Below, one piece after another: positions 49,175 through 55,959 of a stretch of 64,000 nucleotides of DNA (positions are counted from its first letter, which is position 1; each line of letters opens with the position of its first letter). The notes below the pieces were generated by a model that had not been told where the DNA came from, searched no databases, and was given only the letters and a program-made list of their open reading frames with translations. Position numbers and translations under genes: made by a program. Source of the DNA: Pelodictyon luteolum (GTDB lineage Bacteria > Bacteroidota > Chlorobiia > Chlorobiales > Chlorobiaceae); contig DYNE01000006.1 of assembly GCA_020721225.1 (NCBI GenBank), positions 17,648 to 81,647 of the forward strand, written 5' to 3'.

Positions 49175-49570
49175 TCAGCAACAGCTTCCCGAACTGTTCG
49201 AACTGCCGGAAGGGCTGCCGCAGCAGCATCCACCACTTTTGCGCTTCAGCTCCCCTCTCATGGGAAACCCTTTCTCCGCCCAGCGGACAATGCCGTACTG
49301 CATGTTCGCAACCTTTTCATACCCGTGGTTCATGAGAAAATATGTGGCCATGAGGCTGCGCTCCCCGACATTGCAGGCAACAACCACCTCGCGATCGACC
49401 GGGATCTCCCCGAACCGCTCTTCAAACTCGCTGTAGGGAATCAGCATGACTTCGGGAACATCGAACGATGCTTCCGCAACTTCATCGGCTTCACGCACAT
49501 CGACAAGCAATGCGCCTTTTTCTATCATTCCAAGGGCTGTCGTCGGACAGACTTCAACTGCGTTTTTCAT
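49175..49570 (-). CDS. Rhodanese-domain protein with cysteine-rich C-terminal tail
   Basis: The 131-residue protein is one rhodanese domain (LLVDVREADEV near 21, active Cys66 in VVVACNVGERS) followed by a 20-residue tail with five cysteines at 115-117 and 130-131 in a Gly/Ser-rich context. Rhodanese enzymes carry persulfide sulfur; the tail could bind arsenite or another soft metal, which is inference from the ars context. It is 12 bp from the thioredoxin-like gene and 17 bp from the permease. Confidence 0.87.
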   Translation of the reverse strand: MKNAVEVCPTTALGMIEKGALLVDVREADEVAEASFDVPEVMLIPYSEFEERFGEIPVDREVVVACNVGERSLMATYFLMNHGYEKVANMQYGIVRWAEKGFPMRGELKRKSGGCCCGSPSGSSNSSGSCC

Positions 49571-49582
49571 GTGTTATATTTT

Positions 49583-49819
49583 TTATCTCGTTAACATCTC
49601 TTTCAGTTCATCGCTCTCAGGCACCCGACCCTTGCAGCGCACCTCCTCATCGACCACAAGCGCCGGAGTAGCGAGCACGTTGTAGGCCATGATCTTCTGT
49701 ATATCCTCAACCTTTTCCACCGATGCATCGATGCCTTCGCGGGCAATAACGGCTTTGACCGCATCGGCAAGCTGGTTGCACTTCGCACACCCCGTACCGA
49801 GAATTTTCACCTGCTTCAT
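49583..49819 (-). CDS. Thioredoxin-like redox protein (small disulfide protein family)
   Basis: A 78-residue thioredoxin-fold protein with the dithiol CAKC (Cys11, Cys14) in ILGTGCAKCNQL and a cis-Pro segment LATPALVVDEEV. It belongs to the family of small archaeal/bacterial glutaredoxin-like redox-active disulfide proteins. It could supply electrons to ArsC. It is the first gene of the leftward efflux series and has a palindromic operator 22-37 bp upstream. Confidence 0.88.
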   Translation of the reverse strand: MKQVKILGTGCAKCNQLADAVKAVIAREGIDASVEKVEDIQKIMAYNVLATPALVVDEEVRCKGRVPESDELKEMLTR

Positions 49820-49840
49820 CTTTCTTTTATCTTATTGTTT

Positions 49841-49856
49841 ATCGCAAATAAACGAT
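49841..49856. promoter_or_regulatory. Candidate ArsR operator upstream of the thioredoxin-arsP-arsC-acr3 series
   Basis: ATCGCAAATAAACGAT, a 16-bp palindrome with ATCG/CGAT ends and an AT-rich centre, matches 14 of 16 positions with the site before arsR at 50284. Both lie about 20 bp upstream of a start codon. Confidence 0.75.
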
Positions 49857-49929
49857 CTTTAAAAAGCAAAAAAAACACTTCGCCTGTCCATACTGCGCTT
49901 CCTGGCGAAGGTTCCCCTGCCGCGGTACA

Positions 49930-50265
49930 TCAGCAGTCGCATCCTGCGGTAGCGTGCCCCTGGGAAAAGAAGCCTTCAAACAACGCCTGCGCAATCTTCC
50001 AGTTCTCCCTGTTGATGCAGTACTTTACCTTGGGAGGATCGATCTCCCCCTGAATCAGACCCGCTTCGAGCAACGCTTTCAGATGCTGGGAAATGGTCGA
50101 TTGAGCCATCGGAATCACTTCCGTCAGTTCACCGGTAAAACAGCAGCTCTCTCCGGCAAGCAGCTTGAGTATTTTTACCCGTACCGGATGGCTGAGCGCC
50201 TTGGCTATACCGGCAACGGCCTCCTCCTGATTGCTGTAGGTAACTGGCGACAACGTTCTCTGCAT
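49930..50265 (-). CDS. arsR: ArsR-family metalloregulator
   Basis: A 111-residue winged-helix repressor. IAKALSHPVRVKILKLLAGE and AQSTISQHLKALLEAGLI are the ArsR DNA-binding signature. Cysteines occur at 41-42 (ESCCFTGEL), 83 (KYCIN) and 109 and 111 (GCDC at the end), in place of the classical ELCVCDL box, so arsenite sensing probably uses a different Cys set. It should repress its own gene and the efflux genes through the two palindromes at 49841 and 50284. Confidence 0.92.
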   Translation of the reverse strand: MQRTLSPVTYSNQEEAVAGIAKALSHPVRVKILKLLAGESCCFTGELTEVIPMAQSTISQHLKALLEAGLIQGEIDPPKVKYCINRENWKIAQALFEGFFSQGHATAGCDC

Positions 50266-50283
50266 CGATCTCCTTGTTAGTTC

Positions 50284-50299
50284 ATCGTAAATATACGAT
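50284..50299. promoter_or_regulatory. Candidate ArsR operator upstream of arsR
   Basis: ATCGTAAATATACGAT is a near-perfect 16-bp palindrome 19 bp before the arsR start and 118 bp before the divergent secreted-protein gene. The matching site at 49841 supports autoregulation and co-regulation of the cluster. Confidence 0.75.
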
Positions 50300-50416
50300 C
50301 AAGAAAACAAAACGACAACTTTTTTTATCTCCCCTTCCGATCTATCGAGGGAACAAGCTGCTGTAAACGAGTGTTCAAGCTGCTATAGACAAAACAAAAA
50401 CAGAAGCGGAATAACC

Positions 50417-50842
50417 ATGAAAAAAAATCTTTATCCCATCCTGCTTGCGGCGCTGCTGACTGCCGTTTCGACCCCTGCGGATGCGAAGTGCCCGAAAGCA
50501 CAGCTTACCGTCGAACAGAAAGCCGAAACCGGCGCCTATCTTGCGGACGAAAACGCCATGACGCTCTACTGGTTCACAAAAGACTCTCCGGGAAGCAGCA
50601 GCTGTACCGGACCGTGTGAAGAAAAGTGGCCGGTATATTACCGTGATGTTTTTCGTATTCCGAAAAGCATGAACGGTTCCGATTTCGGATCCATCCTTCG
50701 AAACGACGGAAAAAAACAGCTGACCTTCAGGGGATATCCGCTCTACTACTGGGCAGGCGATAAAAAAGCCGGCGATACCGGCGGACAGGGCGTGAACAAT
50801 GTCTGGTTCGTAGTAAATCCGGACAACTTCCCGCCGAAATAA
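50417..50842 (+). CDS. Secreted COG4315-type protein with Yx(F/W/Y)xxD-like repeats
   Basis: The 141-residue protein has a Sec signal peptide (cleavage near TPADA, residue 23). Two copies of the COG4315 repeat are visible: MTLYWFTKDSPGSSSCTGPC-EEKWP and LTFRGYPLYYWAGDKKAGDT. Family members are periplasmic or lipoprotein-like and their function is unknown. It diverges from arsR, so an arsenic link is possible but not shown. Confidence 0.82.
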   Translation: MKKNLYPILLAALLTAVSTPADAKCPKAQLTVEQKAETGAYLADENAMTLYWFTKDSPGSSSCTGPCEEKWPVYYRDVFRIPKSMNGSDFGSILRNDGKKQLTFRGYPLYYWAGDKKAGDTGGQGVNNVWFVVNPDNFPPK

Positions 50843-50866
50843 CGGAATACCGATGGCCTGACCTGA

Positions 50867-50914
50867 TGTCAGGATGATTACCGGATTCGTGTCAGAATAG
50901 AGCTCATCCTGACA
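50867..50914. repeat. Inverted repeat, 11 bp, possible hairpin
   Basis: TGTCAGGATGA (50867-50877) is perfectly repeated in reverse as TCATCCTGACA (50904-50914). It begins 25 bp after the secreted-protein gene and could be a transcript-end hairpin, though no T run follows. The remaining gap to the toxin gene holds no gene. Confidence 0.55.
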
Positions 50915-51043
50915 ACCCCCGAATAAAGACCGAGGCTGGTTTGGAGTATCCGCCATACGAATCAAATCTGAAATGAATGTTTTGTATATCGTACCAGGTT
51001 CTATACATTTAAAAAATGAGGTATCGTCACCAGCAAAAAAAAC

Positions 51044-51418
51044 GTGCAGATTTTCAAAAACAAGTGGTTTTCAAAGTTCGCCAGGGAAGAAGGAATTCTG
51101 GATAAAGAGCTGTGCGATACGGTGCACGATGCCGAAAATGGACTGATAGATGCGGATTATGGTGGTGGTGTCATCAAGCAGAGAATTGCTCGGCCCAATG
51201 AAGGAAAATCCGGTGGATTTCGGTCGATCATCCTGTATCGCAGGGAAAATAAAGCTTTCTTCGTTTTTGGCTTTTCCAAAAAGGATAAAGATAACATAAA
51301 AACAGACGAGGTACGATGGTTCAAAAAGATGGCGAAAAGCACGTTTGCGCTGTCCGAAGAGCAAATCGATACACTCATTAAAACCGGGGACTTGCGACCT
51401 GTGCAATGCCATGAATAA
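51044..51418 (+). CDS. RelE/HigB-type toxin
   Basis: A 124-residue basic protein with a GTG start. IFKNKWFSKFAREEGI, DYGGGVIKQRIARPNEGKSG, GFRSIILYRRENKAFFVFGF and the acidic C-terminal helix match the RelE/HigB2-like family, mRNA interferases that act at the ribosome. The order toxin then antitoxin, with an 8-bp overlap, is HigBA-like. It lies just left of the CRISPR trailer region. Confidence 0.82.
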   Translation: MQIFKNKWFSKFAREEGILDKELCDTVHDAENGLIDADYGGGVIKQRIARPNEGKSGGFRSIILYRRENKAFFVFGFSKKDKDNIKTDEVRWFKKMAKSTFALSEEQIDTLIKTGDLRPVQCHE

Positions 51419-51734
51419 AGTCAAAACATACAAGAGCGACGCATTTGCCGCGATCCACGAAACCATGTCAGGCATGTATGATGCTGGTGTAATCGACAAA
51501 AAGACAATGCACCGGTTTGACGAAGCCTGCCTCACGCCGGTTCATGCGTTCACTGCCACAGAGATCAAAGCTCTGCGTGAGCGTGAGGAGGTAAGCCAGA
51601 GCGTTTTTGCATTGTACATGAATGTGAGCAAGGATGCTGTCAGCCAATGGGAACGGGGAGTCAAAAAGCCGGCAGGGCCAACACTGAAACTACTCTCACT
51701 CGTAAAGCAAAAAGGACTCTCGGCTATCTCATGA
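51411..51734 (+). CDS. HigA/Xre-type antitoxin (helix-turn-helix)
   Basis: From ATG 51411 the protein has 107 residues. The C-terminal half holds the HTH: ATEIKALREREEVSQSVFAL and NVSKDAVSQWERGVKKPAGP, as in the YiaG/NadS-like antitoxins. It should neutralise the upstream toxin and repress the pair. The frame upstream of 51411 overlaps the toxin and is not used. Confidence 0.85.
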   Translation: MNKVKTYKSDAFAAIHETMSGMYDAGVIDKKTMHRFDEACLTPVHAFTATEIKALREREEVSQSVFALYMNVSKDAVSQWERGVKKPAGPTLKLLSLVKQKGLSAIS

Positions 51735-51765
51735 TCGATGAGAGCCGATTTGTTCTGCATGCATC

Positions 51766-51936
51766 AAAGGATGGCGGACATTCCTGTCCGCCATTGATAT
51801 TTTTTTTTCGATACACCGCCCGATCCCAATAAGGCAGCAATCCGTTTCCGAATGACGTAGTGGTTGTTTTACCTCGCTCGACGGGTGTTTCGCGGCTCGT
51901 TGCCTGAATGGCGGACAGGAATGTCCGCCCTCCTTT
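51766..51936. repeat. Palindrome-bounded element M1 (MITE-like)
   Basis: A 171-bp element bounded by inverted copies of a 30-bp end that contains GGCGGACATTCCTGTCCGCC (itself an 8-bp inverted repeat around TTCC). The interior contains CAGCAATCCGTTTCCGAATG and TGGTTGTTTTACCTCGCTCG, conserved in M2, M4 and M5. Open frames reading FLSAIQAT or DRNVRPP are by-products. Its right edge is followed by a degenerate CRISPR repeat (51937-51958). Confidence 0.88.
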
Positions 51937-51954
51937 GCAATCCCTCTTGATCTA

Positions 51955-52120
51955 ACGGGGGGCGGACACTCCTGTCCGCCATTGTTTTTTTTCGATACGC
52001 AGCCAAATCCCAAAACGGCAGCAATCCTTTTCCGAATGACGTACAGGTTGTTTTACCTCGCTCGGCGGGTATTTCGCCGCTCGTTGCCTGAATGGCGGAC
52101 AGGAATGTCCGCCCTCCTTT
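51955..52120. repeat. Palindrome-bounded element M2
   Basis: Same structure as M1; the left end has one change in the palindrome (ACTCC for ATTCC). It is separated from M1 by a CRISPR-like remnant and is directly followed by the half copy M3. Confidence 0.85.
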
Positions 52121-52220
52121 GCAATCTGTTTCCAAATGACATAGTGGTTGTTTTACCTCGCTCAGCGGGTGTTTCGCGGCTCGTTGCCTGAATGGCGGAC
52201 AGGAATGTCCGCCCTCCTTT
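52121..52220. repeat. Half copy M3 of the palindrome-bounded element
   Basis: Only the right part is present, beginning at the interior GCAATC and running through TGGTTGTTTTACCTCGCTCA to the right end palindrome. The GCAATC shared by the interior and by the outer flank suggests formation by recombination or slippage between them. Confidence 0.8.
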
Positions 52221-52254
52221 GCAATCCCCCTTACTACAACATGTCTTCATCTAC
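52221..52254 (-). repeat. Degenerate CRISPR repeat between M3 and M4
   Basis: The 34-bp stretch GCAATCCCCCTTACTACAAC-ATGTCTTCATCTAC aligns with the 37-bp array repeat, keeping the ATCTAC end and most of the core with about six substitutions. Another remnant lies at 53046-53076 next to M5. Confidence 0.8.
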
Positions 52255-52423
52255 AAAACGGGGGGTGGACATTCCTGTCCGCCATTGTTTTTTTTCGATA
52301 CGCAGCCAGATCCCAAAACGGCAGCAATCCGTTTCCGAATGACGTAGTGGTTGTTTTACCTCGCTCGGCGGGTGTTGCGCAGCTCGTTGCCTGAATGGCG
52401 GACAGGAATGTCCGCCCCCCTTT
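52255..52423. repeat. Palindrome-bounded element M4
   Basis: Full-length copy with one change in the left palindrome (GGTGGACA for GGCGGACA). Interior sequence is as in M1 and M2. The sequence to its right no longer shows a CRISPR-like remnant beyond GCAT. Confidence 0.85.
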
Positions 52424-52618
52424 GCATATCGACTCCTGCACGCAGATAAGAGCATATTCGAGACGCGGAGAAAGCTGCACATGGTATCTGCGGCAAACGA
52501 TGACGCTTGATCCCGGCACGGATTTTTATGCCGGCATTGCGGTTACGGGTGGGGGAGACGATAGCCTGAAGATATTGATTATATGTAAATCGTAAAAAGT
52601 ACTACTGCGATTGAGTAT

Positions 52619-52666
52619 AAAACAAAGAGGCTACCTGTAGCGGGTAGCCTCTTTGTTAAAGTTTTT
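52619..52666. terminator. Rho-independent terminator left of the small leftward gene pair
   Basis: ACAAAGAGGCTACC (52622-52635) pairs with GGTAGCCTCTTTGT (52643-52656) over a short loop, followed on the + strand by TTTTTT and preceded by AAAA-rich sequence, so it can terminate leftward transcripts of the genes at 52.7-53.0 kb. The 195 bp between M4 and this terminator contain no gene. Confidence 0.85.
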
Positions 52667-52676
52667 TACTTCGTTT

Positions 52677-52871
52677 TTATGAAAGAATGACTTGTGCAGC
52701 TGTATTCTGGGAGTTCCTGTCTTTCATTCTATACTCTCTTCGTACAGCGTCTAACTGTTCATTCATTAATACGATAGCATCAATGTGCTCTTTTTTATCA
52801 AGAGTGGTAACCTTTTCCTCTTTTTTAAGCCGGTCATTGATTGCCTCAGTCCTGCTGATTTTTTTGATCAT
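52677..52871 (-). CDS. Small charged protein of unknown function
   Basis: A 64-residue, mostly helical, Lys/Glu/Arg-rich protein (KKISRTEAINDRLKKEEK at the N-terminus, then LMNEQLDAVRREYRMKDR). No known family recognised. Its start overlaps the end of the next frame upstream by 26 bp and a strong terminator follows it, which supports expression as the second gene of a pair. A toxin-antitoxin-like or regulatory role is possible but not shown. Confidence 0.5.
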   Translation of the reverse strand: MIKKISRTEAINDRLKKEEKVTTLDKKEHIDAIVLMNEQLDAVRREYRMKDRNSQNTAAQVILS

Positions 52872-53034
52872 TATTCAAAGGCGTTAAGGTTATGCTCGTA
52901 AATCGAGAAAGACGGTAAATGTACAGATTTTCTTTGTAGTTTATAAAATTCCCATCTAAAGTCAACAAGTTCCCTTCGTATATCGCTAAAATAAGCGGTT
53001 TATTGAAGTGAATGTTTGGTTCTGTTGCATCCAC
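52846..53034 (-). pseudogene. Short frame of unknown function, probably 5'-truncated by the CRISPR/M5 region
   Basis: About 62 residues from a possible GTG start (PNIHFNKPLILAIYEGNLL, then NGFINYKEN-like and IYRLSRFTSITL segments) look like real coding sequence, but upstream the frame runs into the degenerate CRISPR repeat at 53046-53076 and into M5. It may be the end of a gene whose beginning was lost to the array remnant, or a small complete gene using GTG. It overlaps the 64-residue gene by 26 bp. Confidence 0.4.
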
Positions 53035-53076
53035 GATGACCCTTTGCAATCCCTCTAACGACCCCAGATCTTCATC

Positions 53077-53242
53077 AAAGGAGGGCGGACATTCCTGTCC
53101 GCCATTGTTATTTTCGATACGCCGCCAGATCCCGAAACCGCAGCTATCCGTTTCCGAATGGCGGACAGGTTGTTTTACCTCTCTCGGCGGGTGCCTCGCG
53201 GCTCGTTGCCTGAATGGCGGACAGGAATGTCCGCCCACCTTT
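53077..53242. repeat. Palindrome-bounded element M5 inserted at the CRISPR trailer end
   Basis: A 166-bp copy whose two 30-bp ends match at 29 positions in inverted orientation. It lies between a degenerate repeat ending CTTCATC (53046-53076) and the first, 5'-shortened array repeat (53244), so it takes the place of a spacer. One internal block (GGCGGACAG in place of GACGTAGTG) is changed relative to M1-M4. Confidence 0.9.
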
Positions 53243-53243
53243 G

Positions 53244-54369
53244 CAATCCCTCTTATTACGTCAGGTCTTCATCTACACCTCAATTACAAGCTCCGCCATG
53301 TTGACCATATCTTCAAGTTTCAATCCCTCTTATTACGTCAGGTCTTCATCTACTATTAGTTGGGGCGAGCGTGGTAAGTATCAGATTTATTTTGTTTCAA
53401 TCCCTCTTATTACGTCAGGTCTTCATCTACACAAGATCCTCCCGGAACACGTCGAGGGCGGGGGTCGCAAACGTTTCAATCCCTCTTATTACGTCAGGTC
53501 TTCATCTACGGATGTTCCTAACTCTCGGGATTTTTGCTGCAATATCTTGTTTCAATCCCTCTTATTACGTCAGGTCTTCATCTACACAAAAAATTGCTAT
53601 CTCAGATCCAACGCTAATTGATGGTGTGTTTCAATCCCTCTTATTACGTCAGGTCTTCATCTACATATAAAGGATTTAGATTTGATTTTGGTACTGGTGG
53701 GATAGTTTCAATCCCTCTTATTACGTCAGGTCTTCATCTACCTCCTACCGGCAGCAGCACGGCAAGGGGAGCGACATCCTTTTGTTTCAATCCCTCTTAT
53801 TACGTCAGGTCTTCATCTACTTTTCGTCTGCGGCCGATTCGGCGACGCTGCTTGAGCAGTCGAGTTTCAATCCCTCTTATTACGTCAGGTCTTCATCTAC
53901 GAGAACGATCATGACAAAAGAACAGGCTGAAAGCATTTTGTTTCAATCCCTCTTATTACGTCAGGTCTTCATCTACTTGAAAACAAAAATATTTCCCAAG
54001 ACGAGTTCAAAAAAAGTTTCAATCCCTCTTATTACGTCAGGTCTTCATCTACGGTATGCTGCTTCTCACATTTACCCCACTTGAAGGTTTATCGTTTCAA
54101 TCCCTCTTATTACGTCAGGTCTTCATCTACGGAAAGGAAAGAATTACGAAAGAGATGGAATTTCTTGATTGTTTCAATCCCTCTTATTACGTCAGGTCTT
54201 CATCTACGCAGTTTTTGAAGGCGGCGGGCGTGGATGCCGGGTTCGAGACTTTTAGTTTCAATCCCTCTTATTACGTCAGGTCTTCATCTACAGGTTGAAG
54301 AGCTCCGGAGAATCGCAGTCAATACTTTCGATGTTTCAATCCCTCTTATTACGTCAGGTCTTCATCTAC
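53244..54369 (-). CRISPR. CRISPR array, 15 repeats and 14 spacers, type III-A
   Basis: The 37-bp repeat (for example 53317-53353; + strand GTTTCAATCCCTCTTATTAC then GTCAGGTCTTCATCTAC) occurs 14 times without change that I could see, plus a leftmost copy at 53244-53276 missing four 5' bases. Spacers are 39-47 bp. On the minus strand the repeat ends in ATTGAAAC, the usual 5'-handle sequence of crRNAs, so transcription is leftward from the leader next to cas2 and the left end is the oldest. The spacer at 54053-54093 reads GMLLLTFTPLEGL on the + strand, resembling a phage terminase. Frames with repeated SYYVRSSST are not proteins. Confidence 0.97.
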
Positions 54370-54636
54370 TGTACCCTGTGAAACCCTGTTCAGACGGGCT
54401 TCGGCGGGCCGATTTACACGGAGGTCGTTCAACATTTTATAATAATGCATATCAGGCAAATAAACGACAGTGATCATTTCCGGTAACTTCTTTTTTCACA
54501 ACTATTTCGAGACTTTACACGGAGCTTTTAACGGCGTTGTCACCGTATCGGCATATATTTCATACTGTTATGAATAGTAACGGCCTTACATAGCTCCCTG
54601 CACAAAGCTCCGTGTACAAAAAGCTATATATTCTTC
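54370..54636 (-). promoter_or_regulatory. CRISPR leader
   Basis: A 267-bp gene-free, AT-rich stretch between the newest repeat and the cas2 stop. It contains TTTACACGGAG at 54413-54423 and again at 54514-54524, and a third inverted TACACGGAG in AAAGCTCCGTGT (54604-54615), which forms a 12-bp inverted repeat with ACACGGAGCTTT (54517-54528). These may be adaptation or promoter signals. No promoter boxes are assigned. Confidence 0.75.
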
Positions 54637-54912
54637 TCAGGCAATGAAATAGAGTTCATTACCGCTTATCGTGCCCTGACCCATTATGGTTATCTCTCCC
54701 TGGCAGGAGTCGCAGAGCCGGTAAAAGCGGACACTGTCTGTTTCGACTCTGATCAGCCGTTTTAATCGTCGTTGCAGTTCCTGATACTGTCGTTCGGTCA
54801 GGATACATTCGAAAACGCTGTATTGGACGCGAACGCCGTATCCCTCCATGAGTTTTGCCACTTTCGGCAGCCGTTTGGGATCACAGATGTCATACGAAAC
54901 AAGAAAAAACAT
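54637..54912 (-). CDS. cas2: CRISPR-associated endoribonuclease Cas2
   Basis: The 91-residue protein has the Cas2 ferredoxin fold with FFLVSYDICDPKRLPKVAK (conserved Asp at strand 1), GVRVQYSVFECIL and the C-terminal CDSCQGEITIMGQG. It pairs with Cas1 in the spacer-integration complex. A very strong ribosome site (CAGGAGGTGA) precedes the ATG and lies inside the end of cas1, three bases separating the genes. It is the last gene before the leader. Confidence 0.96.
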   Translation of the reverse strand: MFFLVSYDICDPKRLPKVAKLMEGYGVRVQYSVFECILTERQYQELQRRLKRLIRVETDSVRFYRLCDSCQGEITIMGQGTISGNELYFIA

Positions 54913-54915
54913 ATA

Positions 54916-55959
54916 TCACCTCCTGAGATACGGAATGTATTGCTTTTCTCCTTTCAGGTAGAGGGCGAACTGCCCGGCCTGCAGATCGAGACAACGGCGA
55001 TAGGTCACTTCATATCCTGTTCCGGGATGTGTAGTGTTGCGGTGCATGAGATTTTCGAACTCCCGGAGAAAGACTTTTCGTGCAGCATCGGAAAGATAAC
55101 ATCCCTTTGCCCTGCCATCGTCATGTCGCGCAAGAGTAAACTCGCTCGGGCTGATCAAATATTTGTTGATAAGCCCGATGACGAGACCATCAACAACAGT
55201 ACGGAACTCTTCGATCATGTCGCTGATGAGAGCCGGGTGTGCCGGCTTGTCGGCATGAAGAAACCCGACATAGGGGTGAAGCCGGTGCAGACGGGCCATT
55301 GAAAAAATATTGTTGAAAAGCAGGCTGTACCCGAAACTCAGCATGGCATTGACCGGATCCGTCGGCGGACGCTTGATCCGCTGCCGAAAACTGAACCCCT
55401 CTGCCTCGAAAAGTTCTTCGAACACACCGAAGTACGCGGCGGCCCCACTCCCTTCATAACCGCGCACGGCATCGAGTGTTTCTGCCCTGTCGGTGTGATC
55501 CTCGATCTGGTGCAACGTTTCAATCGCCTTGCCAAGCGCCGATGATCGCGATTTCTCATAATGCCTTTTAAGCATCACGCCGGAATTGTGCAATTTCGCC
55601 CTAACAAAGCCTCGTGCGCATTCCAGCGGAAAGGCGTTTTCGGTGGATCGCTCGAACTGCAAGCGTTCAAGTTCGATATTGACATCGTCGGTCGATTCGA
55701 TGCGGCTGAAATACTCACCATGCTGCGAGAGCAGAATCACAGGAATCCGGTTGCACAAACAGTGGCGCATTGCCGCCGGAGTGATCATACATGCCCCGAA
55801 AATAACGATCTGACCAACCTTGATACACTGAATATCGAGCAGTTCCTCCTCATCCCCGTCCCGGTTGAGGGTCACCCTGAAACATTCGTTATCAATCCGG
55901 AGCATCGATCCCTGTTCCTGAATGTAGAGCGTCCGGAGAAACAGTGCGTCGTCACTCAT
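54916..55959 (-). CDS. cas1: CRISPR-associated integrase Cas1
   Basis: A 347-residue Cas1. The N-terminal beta domain is followed by the helical domain with AVRGYEGSGAAAYFGVF (catalytic Glu), PYVGFLHADKPAHPALISDM (catalytic His and Asp region) and a C-terminal acidic patch. It integrates new spacers at the leader end with Cas2. No reverse transcriptase fusion is present. Its start overlaps the cas6 stop by 8 bp. Confidence 0.96.
   Translation of the reverse strand: MSDDALFLRTLYIQEQGSMLRIDNECFRVTLNRDGDEEELLDIQCIKVGQIVIFGACMITPAAMRHCLCNRIPVILLSQHGEYFSRIESTDDVNIELERLQFERSTENAFPLECARGFVRAKLHNSGVMLKRHYEKSRSSALGKAIETLHQIEDHTDRAETLDAVRGYEGSGAAAYFGVFEELFEAEGFSFRQRIKRPPTDPVNAMLSFGYSLLFNNIFSMARLHRLHPYVGFLHADKPAHPALISDMIEEFRTVVDGLVIGLINKYLISPSEFTLARHDDGRAKGCYLSDAARKVFLREFENLMHRNTTHPGTGYEVTYRRCLDLQAGQFALYLKGEKQYIPYLRR

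Noticed and set aside
51729..52519. Open frames with GGHSCPP, FLSAIQAT or ADRNVRPP
   Set aside because: They are translations of the palindromic ends of elements M1-M5.
53214..54473. Several open frames with repeated SYYVRSSST, IPLITSGLHL or QSLLLRQVFIY
   Set aside because: These are translations of the CRISPR repeat in three frames and not proteins.
54772..55302. Open frame of 176 codons on the + strand across cas2 and cas1
   Set aside because: It is antisense to two certain cas genes and has no family motif.
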